DNA of 64,000 nt from Apoda limacodes (Eukaryota > Arthropoda > Insecta > Lepidoptera > Limacodidae). Of the stretch, positions 1 to 12,600 are shown piece after piece. Within the stretch, counting starts at the first letter, position 1. Each line of letters starts with the position of its first letter. The translations under genes were made by a program, and so were the position numbers. Below the pieces are notes generated by a model. That model made no database searches, was not told where the DNA came from, and worked only from the letters and a program-made list of their open reading frames with translations. The stretch covers positions 10,478,001-10,542,000 of the forward strand of contig OX291544.1 of the NCBI GenBank assembly GCA_946406115.1. Direction: 5' to 3'.

Positions 1-637
1 TATTTTTAGAATTCTATTCCAAAAGAGCAAAACGGAAGCCCTCCCGGAATGTTGATCCAAAACAATTAAGCTGGGAAGTTAGTTCCAGATTTAGTCATTT
101 GGGATGCTAGGCGAAGTGATCACGTGACGGAAAGTAGCGACATCTAACAACGGCGCGAGTAAAGAGCTCTCCCATAGATGGACTTCGCACGTCACAGGAA
201 AAATAATATACAAAATATGTTATAAAAATATAAAAAACATTTTTCTTTATATATACTATACACAAAGAAGTAGCCGATTTTTTTTCTCCTCGTGGCATGT
301 ACGTGCGTCTTGGACTAATGTTAAAAATAAAGTTAAGGTAAAGCAAAAAGTCAACAATTTCCGTCATTTATTTTTCCATGCATAATTCACAGCCTCCGCT
401 TCAAATAAGTACCTAGTACTCACAGTAATAACAGGTTGGTAAGGCAGGTACATACAACTGCGCAGTTGGATGTGTTCTTACCATACAATTGCAGCAACAA
501 GTTGAATTGTGAATTGTGTGTGTTATACCAATGTATAAGGTAAAATGTTTGAAAGAGAAAAACCCCAATTACAATCATCACATTCATACAGTTCATTTTT
601 CAATTCAAACGCTTTTCATACAAAAAACTTTGGTTAC
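1..637. other. FNIP intron 3 (partial)
   Basis: Sequence downstream of the exon 3 donor, up to the window edge. It is AT-rich. I see no exon with FNIP-like coding or clean splice sites and no recognisable repeat. A small ORF at 107-367 on the minus strand has no recognisable motif and I do not support it. Confidence 0.5.
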
Positions 638-3600
638 CTTCTAGGTTCATCCATTATGTGAATTTTCAATGAGACGCCCTTATAATTCATGGCGACAGCC
701 CCAAATATCATCTCACCGAGGAGATTCGAATCCGCTGCCGGCCCGTTGTACTGCACAAAAGTAAATCATATGGGATATTATACTGCACAAAAATAAATAA
801 TAAATAAAAATAACTTACTTAATAATAACTGACTTAACGATTATTTTACTTAATCAAATTTTATTGGATTTCTTTTAAAAATGCTGCAATATTTAGAGTT
901 TAACTTTTTTCCAATGGCAACCTTTTGACTGAACTATAATTTAATTTAAACAAATGTTCAATTTATTTTAAATATGCTGCAATAATTAAAGGATAACATA
1001 GCAAGATGCCTATTTTCTAAGTTTTCCGAAGCACCTTGGCAACCTATTGAATTAACGATTATTTGATTTAAACAAATGTTGTTAATTTTTTTTTATTAAA
1101 TATACTGTAACTGTCTTAACAAATAGTTTATAACAACTGTGTTCAACCTATTGACCTAAGAGCGCTTAGAAATTTTTAAGCATGACATGTTTAGGTTTTC
1201 TTATCGTTCAAGATTCGTTCGAACCTATATGACACTCACATATTTTTGGGCTTTAATTGAAATTTTTTATTTTATAAAATACATATTAATATGGCCAAGT
1301 GAATTTGCTGAATTTAGAGTTCTAAATAAGTTTTTGAATTCCATTCCGTCTAAAAAACGACAAAATCGAGATTTTCAACGTGCGGCCTTTAACTTTAATA
1401 GTGTAACACGTCTTCGTACACTTTTCGATTTTTTTTTTCTGAGTGACTATGCGGTTGGCTGTTGCAGCCAATACTGCTTCACCGGGCTTTTTGGGGCGAG
1501 ACTCTGAAGGAGCCACAGCCCATAGAGCTCTCAACGCTCAAGGGCTCCCCGCGGGGGGAGCCTCGGCTTGGGTTGTCGCTCTCGGGGGCGTCCCTTCGAC
1601 CGGCGTGAGTCTCGAACTCGAAGTTGAGTCACCGCCAGGAGGGGAGTTGCCCGTTACGCGGGTGCGGTTGCGATTGAGTGGGGGGCGAGAAGCGCCCCGG
1701 CACTCTTTGATACCTCGCGTATCCTTTCGGTCGCCGACGAACCCGGGGACGTCGGCGTCGTGTTGGAGGGGAGGCCCGATTAGGAGAGGTCGTAGAGACT
1801 AATCTCGCTATCCGGACAGCGAGATCGTCATCTGGGTCCGTTAGTACGAGCCGAGGACACCTAACGATAGTTTTAAGACTTTGGCGAGGTCGGTCGGGGG
1901 ATGATACGTTGTGGATTGCCCAACGTCGAAACGGTACGCTTTTGCTATGGTATGCAAAAAAACCACCTTAAAAAAAAGCGTCTATTGTAATTCCACAATA
2001 TATAAATCAGTTTACATTTATTTAATTTTTGTTACAAATTCAAAAATCTGTTTTGGTTACCGTCTATTATTATTTACCGATATTTATGTCAATTAAATTT
2101 TATGGCGGAATGCAATAACCAAAATGTATTATTTTTAATCATATTCCTAAAATATATTCTGTTTACCGTCTAGCATAAAGAGGACTCTTTAAACGTAAGT
2201 ATAAACTATATCAGCTATTGCAAAACTTGTGTTAATATTTATATAAGTATTTAAATATTTATACTTAGTTAAACCTTTTTTTCTTTTTATTTTTACCAAT
2301 TTTCCGCCAGTAAGTTTCTGCTTAAAGAATGCCTAACGGCAATAAGTCTGCCATTGTTCACTTTTCATAGTAAAATAAGGTTAAGCGAATTAAAAAAAAA
2401 TCAGCCAAGTGTGAGTCGGACTCGCGCACGAAGGGTTCCGTACCATTATCTACAAAAACGAGCAAAAAAATCGCGTATGTTTTCTGGGAGCCCCCTTAAA
2501 TATATTTTTTTTTCTGTTTTTTAGTATTTGTTATTATAGCGGCAACAGAAATACATCTTTTGTAAAAACTTTAACTGTCTAACTATAACGGTTCATGAGA
2601 TAAAGCCTGGTGACAGACGGACGGACGGACAGCGAAGCCTTAGTAATAGGGTTCCTAATTACCTTTTAGGTAGGGAACCCTAAAAATTACTAACAAATAC
2701 ATATTTGATTTCAACGAATGTTTAATTTCTTTTAAAATTACTGCATAGCGAGATATACTCCATTTGTTAAGTAAAATTACCTACTAAGTTTAAATAACCT
2801 ACCTATAACGTGTTACCTACATACCGATAGATTAATAAAGTTTGAACGAAATCACGGCAAAAGTTAAAAAGAAGGGTTTGATAAAAAGAGTCTTCAAATT
2901 GAGTTTGTGGTCAAGAAAAACGAGGTAAAGAGTACCCTAAGCTGTCGAAAGTTTATAAAAACATAGATGTGCGTGAATAAAGAAGAAAGTCTTTGGTCTA
3001 CCCTTCAGAGAAACAGGCATGCTAATATTGACTTTTAATGTATTGCAAAAATGGTGAAGCAAACCCAGGCACAATATACAAACAAATATCTTATACAAAT
3101 ATATGGCCAACGCCATATTTACTTCTTTCAAACATTGCACAATATTTACACAAGTCCCATTACAATCCCCAATCTAAAGGTAAATTTAATTGTATAAGTG
3201 ATAAAGGAGCCGACTAAAAAAACCAAACGTTGAACGACAAGCGACGAAAATAAAATTGGATTTTTTTTTTTTAATTTTAAAACACGTTATGATTTTAAAC
3301 GGTTCACTCCACATATCTGTTTCCTTTAAATCTATTCTCTCATCAACTCTTATTAAAAAGTTTAACCGGCTGATTCTAGAATACTAGCCACATAAAATCA
3401 TTTTGCTACTGTTTATTTTTTTATATAATTTTAAATTAAATCTTTATAAATAGATATTTTTTTATATTATATAATGATAATTAAATTGATTATTCCATTA
3501 ATAATTATATATATATATATATATATAAATATTGGCATACAACAAGCATAATATAAATATATCCGATAATATAATTAATATTATGCTTGATGTATGCCAA

Positions 3601-6600
3601 ATAATAATAATTTTGCAATAGGCATGATTGCTGACTCCTGATTTATTAAGCATTACACCAAATTCATCATTGTTTAATATGATTTTTATAGTATGCGGTT
3701 GCCGCATGTTGTAAATTAAATTTTCATTTGTATTGTGATGTTGAAACCCCGGGAGCATGATCTACTAACCTCTTATTTGGATATATAGGTACGTGTATTG
3801 ATAGCCGATTGTAATGACTCACTGTTCGGACCGATGGCCGACAACGCCCTTGCTCTGAGAGAACTACCAATAAAGCTCGCACGCTCGAATACCTTTCATA
3901 CACTGATACAGTCACATTACGTAAGCAATCGTATTGTGCATTTAAGTAAAGTAGTAGTGCCCTGGTGCTAAATCGGTATTACACGTGGTCTTGTGTATAT
4001 GTAACATAAAACATGGCAGGAAGTGCAGGATAAAGAGTACCTATTGTACGATTTTGATATGAGGCAACTCACATCCAATCGCCATGGCCTCTCATAATAA
4101 TTACCAACTTTTTGTTAGTAATCGCATATTCTCAGAGTAATATGAAATTTCTTTGAAACCAAGTACCAATTCCATTTTTTATATCTTTCTAAGTTGAAGG
4201 ATTATAATACATTTCAGTTGCTTCATGTTACTTCTAGTATCTAATTTATCCAATTAATTCCAGTAACATAAAAGTACAAAAGAAGGGACCAGAAACTAGT
4301 ATAAGGCAAAAATCTAGTATAAGAAAGAAACTCTCGTTGGTAGCAACCACCCAGCCATTTTCATTTTTAGCAAATGTCGTTTTATCCGTGTTTTCAGGCA
4401 ATGATAAACTGAAAAATATGACTCTTCCTGACATCTATTGGCGAGTAGTAATACTATTATTTTTACCGACACAGCAACACTAAATTACTTGACAATAGAT
4501 GGCGTTGTAAAGCAACACTAAAGCTACTTGACAATAGATGCCGTTGTTAAAAAAAACGAGCAAAGCGGTCCTCCAGGTATACTAAAAATATTAACAGGTG
4601 CGTGTCCCAAAATTCAATTTTTAGGTTTTAAAGTTAGCGTAAAAAAATACCGTGTCTAAACATCTAACAACAAGAAATATTTACACTACCAAACACTGTA
4701 CGTACTTAAGCGACCATAAACAAATTAAACCTGTTCTGTCGAAAACTAACAACAAGACTGCAGATCAGATATACTTAGATACTTGATTATGTATTCAAGA
4801 GGGCTTCCCCGCAGAGATCATGTGACTGCCAAGTCGAAAACCAGTTTAGTCTAGAGCGTCATCTATGATACACGAGTACAGCAGACTTGACAACAAAGAG
4901 CGAAACCTACTATTACCAAAGACGTACATAACATATCATCACAAAAACATAATCTAAACCCTAATTATACTTACAAAGTTAACTTTTTCGTGTGAATTGG
5001 AATGTGATACGAACAATTGGCACAACTACACAAGGACATGTGATGTTAGTTAATTAGTACTGAGCTAAAATAACAGTCCCACGATGGTTTGTTAGTCCCT
5101 ATTACGAAGACACATGTAACATATACACGTGTGAACATGAAAAAGGTTAACGTTTTAAATGATCTAAATTTAGCACTAGAACATGTGAGAATGGACAAAG
5201 CAATTGAAGGAGCGTTGTGATCACAAGGGGCAGACATTTGCCTGGTTATTTATAAACTCAATCTTAATGTTTAGTTAGTTAACGCGAAAGAAGTCGTTAG
5301 CTGTAAAAAATTAGGGTTAAATATAATAGGTTAAAATTCATCAAATCTGCAATCATGTAATGTAAGACATGCAGGTATGCAAAATTTCTAAGCCATTTGT
5401 TGTCATAATAATAAGGTATATTTTGAGAGCAACATAATCCTTGTTGCCCTGTAATTCTTCCTTTCATGCCTTCTGCCATGTTGTAAACGCGTTTTACTGC
5501 TTTGGGTTCCTTACCTCAAATGGAAAAATAGAACCCTTCCCAATCCCATCCGAAATTCGTTAATTTTTAGTTTTACCCCTTAAAAAAAAGTTTGTCTGTC
5601 TGTGTGTTTATCAAGACGCTTTTACTCAAGAAGGCGTGGAGGTATCAAGTTGAAATTAAAATCACTTAAAATTGTAAAAAAATCAAACTTCTAAGACAAT
5701 GCAACAAAAAATATTCCCGTAAGACGATAATTTTTGTTGCATATTGTGACACAAATAAATTAAAAGCTATGGGGTACTTTCCGTTGATCCAGCATTATGA
5801 AATTTGGCAAGAAGCAAGATGTTAAATCACAAATATTAAAACATAAACCTGTGGAACTTGATCTCACAGAACTGTTAAAGAAGGCTAGAAAGGAAGTGCA
5901 AGCGTGGCAGGCGAGCCGCAACTATGATTGTAGTACATACTTCAATCTAAATACGCGAACAAAATTTTAAGTCGCTTTGGAAGTGTGGTGAAGTGCAGAG
6001 CTCCTCTAGTCTTAAACTACCGTGTTGTATATACCCTATTATAACGTGTATATTAAAAAGACAGACGTCTACTGTGAGGCAAGGAGGTATATCTTTCCAC
6101 AGGTAAGCCAAAAATTATCATTTTGTATGGTTTTGTCCCCATTTTTCTATAAAATATAATTTGAAGTATGAAATTACTGTAATACTGTACTTTAATAAAA
6201 TTAAGATATAAAACAACTAGACTTTGCCAGCGGCTCCGCCCGCCCTTAATTTGGTTATCGGCTTGGAACTCCGTAATTAACTCATTAATAGAAAAAGACG
6301 TTTTCTATAACAAGCTGTAGCTATATACATAGTTCGTTTAAGCTCGGTTATAGTTATTCCCGCGGGAACTTTTAAATTTTTCGGGATAGAAAGTAGTAAT
6401 AATAATAAGTATTAAATATAATAGCCTACGTGCTATTCCAGGACCTAATCTATAGGCGTGCCAAGTTTCTTCCAGATCCGTCTAGTGGATGAAGCGTTAT
6501 TGAGTAACAAACATCTAGACATTATTACAAACTTTCACATTTATAATATTAGTAGGATAAGTATTTATTAATTGTAAAGTATGTTAATGATTGACGTGAG

Positions 6601-9600
6601 CCCATAGTTTGCAATCTATGTATTGCCCAGCGAGCGACCCCGCACACGCATTATGTGCTCAGTAGAAGGCGCAGCGTTGATGCCAATCGAGTGTTGTGCT
6701 GATGACAAAGGATGTCTTTTTTTTTCGAGCTGACTATTCAGTTGGCTGTTGCAGCCATTACTGCTTCACTGGGCTTTTTGGGGCGAGACTCTGAAGGAGG
6801 CACACCTCACATATGTATATGAAATTAATGAAAAATCATGTAAAATGTTTTCTGAATATGTAATATTTTTAAGTTTTAAATATTTTAATATTATGCTATT
6901 AGTTAGTGTAAGACAATATTGTATTATTATAAATATGAAATTTTAAGTCTGAGTTTTCAGTTTGAATAATTTATCAATGAATAATAAACTAGGTACTTAT
7001 CGATACAATTTAATAGTTTTTAACCACTAGCGTAGGTGTAAAATTACTCGCTTTTGCATAGCACACGCGCAACCTTATTTACTGTTGTATGAGTTAGCCG
7101 TAGACTATGGCGCTTTTTTTGACGTTGCGTGTGTGTGCGATTGCGTTTTCATTGCTTGAGTTGTGGTAGAAATGAAGGGGCTAAAGACGCTACACTGGTT
7201 CCCATTCGATTTGCGCTCAGTCTCCTTTCTAGCCTTTTTTTAACTACATACAAAAGTTTGTACGGAACCCTCTCGGTGCGTTAGCCAGACTCTCAATTGG
7301 TCGGATTTTTCATAGAACTGACGGCACGAGTCATGTAAAGCAAATAATTGTATATGGAAAATATAAACGGCATAATTTGTAAGCGTAATAAGAACTATAT
7401 GTTTCATATAAAAATTTATGTTTTACGGTCATTAAGCTCCCTATTACCGACTACGCAACATTACAAAATCCTACTTTCACTCATTTTCAACGACGAGCGC
7501 ATAATTATTAGGAGGCTATGACTCATGTGACATTACTCATTTCGCCTTAGATAATGTCAAAACGCTGATCATTTTCATAAAAATGAAAAGTAAAATATTG
7601 TTTAGATGCAAGCATTAATTAAAAAAAAACCTGAACTGAAAAAGTACAAAATAACTATTTAACATTCGTCATATATGTATATAATCTCGATAACTAGTCA
7701 TCATTTAGGCGTGGGTAGATAGGTAAGTTCAACGTTTATAATTCTAGATCTTTTCAAATTACTAATATAAATTTTAAAAGCTTGAGACACTGAAGTACGA
7801 GGGTAGTCTGAAATAATTCCGACGTAACAAAAATACAAGACTTTTTTGGGAAGATGATGGCCTCCACATTTGACGGAAGTCTCTGTATTCCGAACTCATC
7901 TTTTTTTTTTCTTTCATTAGGGAACAAAAAAAAAGTAAGAAATGTTTTTTTTTAAAACTTGCTTTTCTTAAAACATTAGAATCAGATAAAAAATCAATCT
8001 AACCAAAACCTTATTTTTTGACGTTCCACCCTAATTAACCCCTTCAAGTGCACTTCCTGCATATGCCAAGAGGTGATAACATCAAAATGAACATGAAATT
8101 CGTGATCTGCGACCCTCAAAATCCCCGGAAACCCATTTTGAAGATTTTTAAATTTCTCACCTCCACCTGTAGGTTGTAACCCTGGTACAACTCTGGGAGG
8201 GGGTAGTTGGTGAAAGTAACTGTGAAATATTATATTGTCATCCGAGCTTAGTAAGTATGCAAAATTTCATCGAAGGGTGATAACAGGAAGTATGTTTAAT
8301 TAAGCTTGCAAGATTCCACGACAAGATGGAAGGCAAAAAAAACTTTTAAACAAAAAAAACAACCGGCTTCAAAAAGATGCACTAAAAAGGTAAACATTAT
8401 TACTAATTTCCAAAAATCTGATCTGAATTACAGTTTGAAATTGGTGTCATGCAAGGAAAGTGTGTTATAAACTGTTACATAGGTACATAGACACCTATCT
8501 TTTTGAAGCCGTTTGTTTTTTTTGTTAAAAAGTTTTTATTTTTTTTCTTTTCAGTGACGAATTCCTTTTTTTTCTTGCACACTAAAAACAGCCATTCTCG
8601 TAACAAAGTTTTATACAATCAATCAAAAGGCGTTTCACCAGTTGCAACTTAACATTAATAATTTTTTTTTCGCCAAAACCTGGAAAGTATAACCTTTTAA
8701 ATAAAAAAAGAATTTCTCAAATCGGTCCAGGCGTCTTCGACAAATCGAGTAACATACACAAAAAAAAAAGTCTCCGACGAATAGAGAACCTCCTCCTTGT
8801 TTGAAGTCGGTTAAAAAAAAGGAAATATTGTGAGTTAAATAAAAGCAAGTAAAAAAAGATTGTGTGGCCTGGATGGAGTGGAACAAAAATTTTGACAAAA
8901 ACAATCACGTGACTAAAGCAATGCCGACAACAGTGCATCCAAAATGGCGGAAAATTTGGTTAAGAACCTTTCAAAAGAGGCGCAAACAGCGCTAAACTAT
9001 TCAGACCACCGGTGTATAGTCTGGTTACTTTATACTGGTGATCTGAATAGTTTCTGAACTTAGATCAGATAGCGCCTCAAGTTTTTAAAATTTATATATA
9101 TCTTATACTAGCTTTTACCCGCGGTTTCAACTGCCGTAAAATCGGTTATCGGTGTAGGATTTTAAAAGCAACTCCTCAATTATAGAAATAACCGACTCAC
9201 ACTTGACGCTTTCATGTCCTTTGTCTCTACAAACCAAATTTCATCTTAATCGGTACAGCGGTTAAGGCGTAAAGAGGTAACAAACAGACAGAGTTACTTT
9301 CGCATTTATAGTATCAGTATTTTGCAAACCTACTTACCTATCTGCGCACGCCTAGGCGAGCTACCAAGAGAAGAGTGCTGAACCTAGAATATACCTACAA
9401 AATACATAATATATGGAAATAGTTATTTACTACTATTCAGTTCAATTTTTTTTTTAAAAAATATTTTTTAATTATAACTTTATTCGTTACTATGTATTCT
9501 CAACTCTTTAGAACCCTATTTATTCGTTTGTCGGAGAACTTTATATACCTACTGTCTTGTACGTAATAACTACTTTATATAACTATGAGTATGTAGTACC

Positions 9601-12600
9601 TGAAAGACCGAACTCTGCTCGTTTTTTTTTAACAAAGCCATCTACTGTCAAGTACCTTTAGTGTTGCTGTGTCGGTTCAAATAATAGTACTACTAATCGC
9701 CTATAGATTTCAGGAAGAGTCATACTTTCCAGTTAATCATTACCTGAAAACACATATAAAACGACGTTCTCTAAAAATGAAACCTAGCTAGATCGATTTA
9801 TCGCCCCCCAAAACCTCCTGCAAACTAAAATTTCATGAAAATCGTTGGAACCATTTCCGAGATTCAGATTATTTATATATACAAGAATTGCTCGTTTAAA
9901 GGTATTGTATATACTATATTATTTGTTTATACAATATTAGATTCCATGCTTTTAACGAATTCAATTAAATTGTAATTTTTTATTTTCAATAACTAAAGCA
10001 TTTTTATTTTTTACACTGTTGACATTTTACACTTTGATTGATATTATTTATTATATTATAGGTGTCATATTTCACATTCTATTTATATTAGTATTTTCTT
10101 TCATTTCCAGAAGGGAGTTTAGTCCTAAGTCATCTTAATCTTTCTGTAATTTCTTTTAGGGAGTTTCAGTGAAAATCTTGTGTCTCCATCGTCGAACCCT
10201 CGTCATCATGTGTAATAGAATGTACTTATGATAACACAACAAATGAGACCAAACTCAACTATTTTCCATCGGGGAGTTCCAGCGGAAATGTTTTGGCCCT
10301 ATCTTCACACTCTTCTCATAATGTGCCCACCAAAACAAAACTTGACTATCTTAGAAGTTTACCTCAGGTAGTTCCATTGGCAATCTTCCGGATACATCAT
10401 CACATCAGCTTGAGGGTACCTTAATATTGCATTGTCACTAAACTCAACAATATTCCTTGTGCAATTGCACAGCAAGTGGTTGAAAAATAATTTAAAATGG
10501 ACAACTTACAAGTACTTACATCACATATGAACATTGCAAGTTAAATAAAAGCTTTTAAAAATAGATCACACTCTGCAAGAACCTGCAAAGGCCATGACGC
10601 CTTCTACAATTAGAAGCTCTATATGATGCCCCTTTTTAACCGAAAGTCTATAGATATTGCAATATCACATCACAAGTACCATAAAAACAGACTCACAACA
10701 AGAAAACTTCTATTCAATTATAATAATCTATTGAACTTACCACATAACTATATCCATCAGATACTTCCACAATGGATGGGTATTCAGTCTTCTTGGCACT
10801 GAGCTTGTCATATTTGCCAGCAGCTACTTTTTCAACAGTTGATGAATCAAACAAGAGTTTTCTACCTCTCCAGTCACACTCTTTGAACAGAAGCAATCTC
10901 ACTTGCTCTGAGGCTATTTCAGAAGACCTGTAGGACAAAGAAAAATCCCAAACTTTCAAATATATCACTTTTTGACATTTTCAAGTTTTTCCTTGAATTT
11001 AATTATATTTAATAGATTTTTTAGAAAATTTGATAGATGGATAAACCATGTCATAAGATACTTTTCATTGTGAAGTCTCATTTGGGGACTCCCACGTCAA
11101 TAAATATTTCCAAATTAATATTTTTAATGTTTCCTAGTCAAGATAATAATAAAATTTACATTACTGCCACATAATTCATATTGTAATTCAGCAAATTTTT
11201 TTTAATACCATACAAGTTCTTACCTACACTAATATTATAAAGAGGAAAGATTTGTATTTTTGTAACAAAAAACAAAACAAAAAACTCAAAAACTACTTGA
11301 CCGATTTCAAAAATTCTTTCACCATTAGAACACTACATTAACCCTGAGTAATATTGGCTATATTTTTTAGTAGGGATAATAAGGGAAAATAAGGGATCCC
11401 TACTAAAACTAAAATAATGTAACCTAAAAACTAAATTAAAAGGTAAAAAAAAATAGCCATAAAATGTCTTTCATTGCATGCCCTGCGTAAACTATTGATG
11501 ATAGAACAAAAAATGTTCTACAATATTAAAGAATATATCAATATCTATAAAAAAACTTTCCAATACCATATATCCAACGATTGTAGTTATGTCACTTTAA
11601 CTACTTTTTTACATTTAAAAATATATTATATCCCTCCCTCCCTACGCAGCGAACACAACCGACATTGAATATTTTGACTTTTTTCAAGAAAAAAAACTTT
11701 GAAAATAAAAATAGGTTTATGGATAAACACATAGTTTTTAATTTGTGAAAAGAAACAACTTGTGTCATGTATAAAGATACATTTACTCTATGTTTATGTC
11801 AAAATGTTTAAAAAATAAAAGTCCACCAAAGCCAGGACGCGCTGCTAGTGGTTAATACATGACAATTGGTATTTGGCCTTTTGGTAGAAAATTAAATGAT
11901 GGGCCTCGCCATTTTTGTAAATTCATTCACTACAGTGCACACAAATAGGATGTGCACCGATAAATGCAACCACTCCCAGCTAACAGACATGCCCCATCCC
12001 TACCATACTTGAATAAAATAAGGAAAATTATAGGTAAGGCTTAAATAGCAGGTGTCTGTGTAAATATTAAAAAGTTTTAATTTTTTTAAGACCATGCCAC
12101 ATGACCACATAGTTGCGAGAGAAAGCTAGTAATGATAAATCCCAAAAATAAGTATCCAGTTCCATGTCTTTTGATTATTCAGAGTGAATATCTTCAAGGA
12201 GATATATTTCCATCTCACTCACAAACTAAGTACACATTAAACTTTCACTAATACTGTACATTTGCTTATCAAAGACAATGACGGACATTGGGAAAGGACA
12301 GATAACAAACTTATTTTAGTAAGGTTTTATGTTGAGTGACACCTTCAACCCTCATTTATATGAGAATGATTGAATGAGGTACATAAAGAGAGTTTCTGAA
12401 ACCCAAACTCTTAAATATAATTGGAAAATATTAATTATATTGTACAATAGATAAGTTTTATGCCAGGGTTTGGTTGTAATAGTTAATGTACACTTTGTTA
12501 ATTTTGCATGTGACAAGTGCAAGTAATCAACACATTATAAACAACATCCCAATAGGTGCATTTTTTAATTAGAAACTGTGAATTCACCATAATACTAGCT

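Noticed and set aside
1443..1802. 119-codon plus-strand ORF in a GC-rich island
   Set aside because: It lies antisense within the poly(A)-tailed retroposon. The length is explained by high GC, and the product has no motif. I also considered an rRNA fragment because of the GC content, but the sequence follows the retroposon copies, not rRNA.
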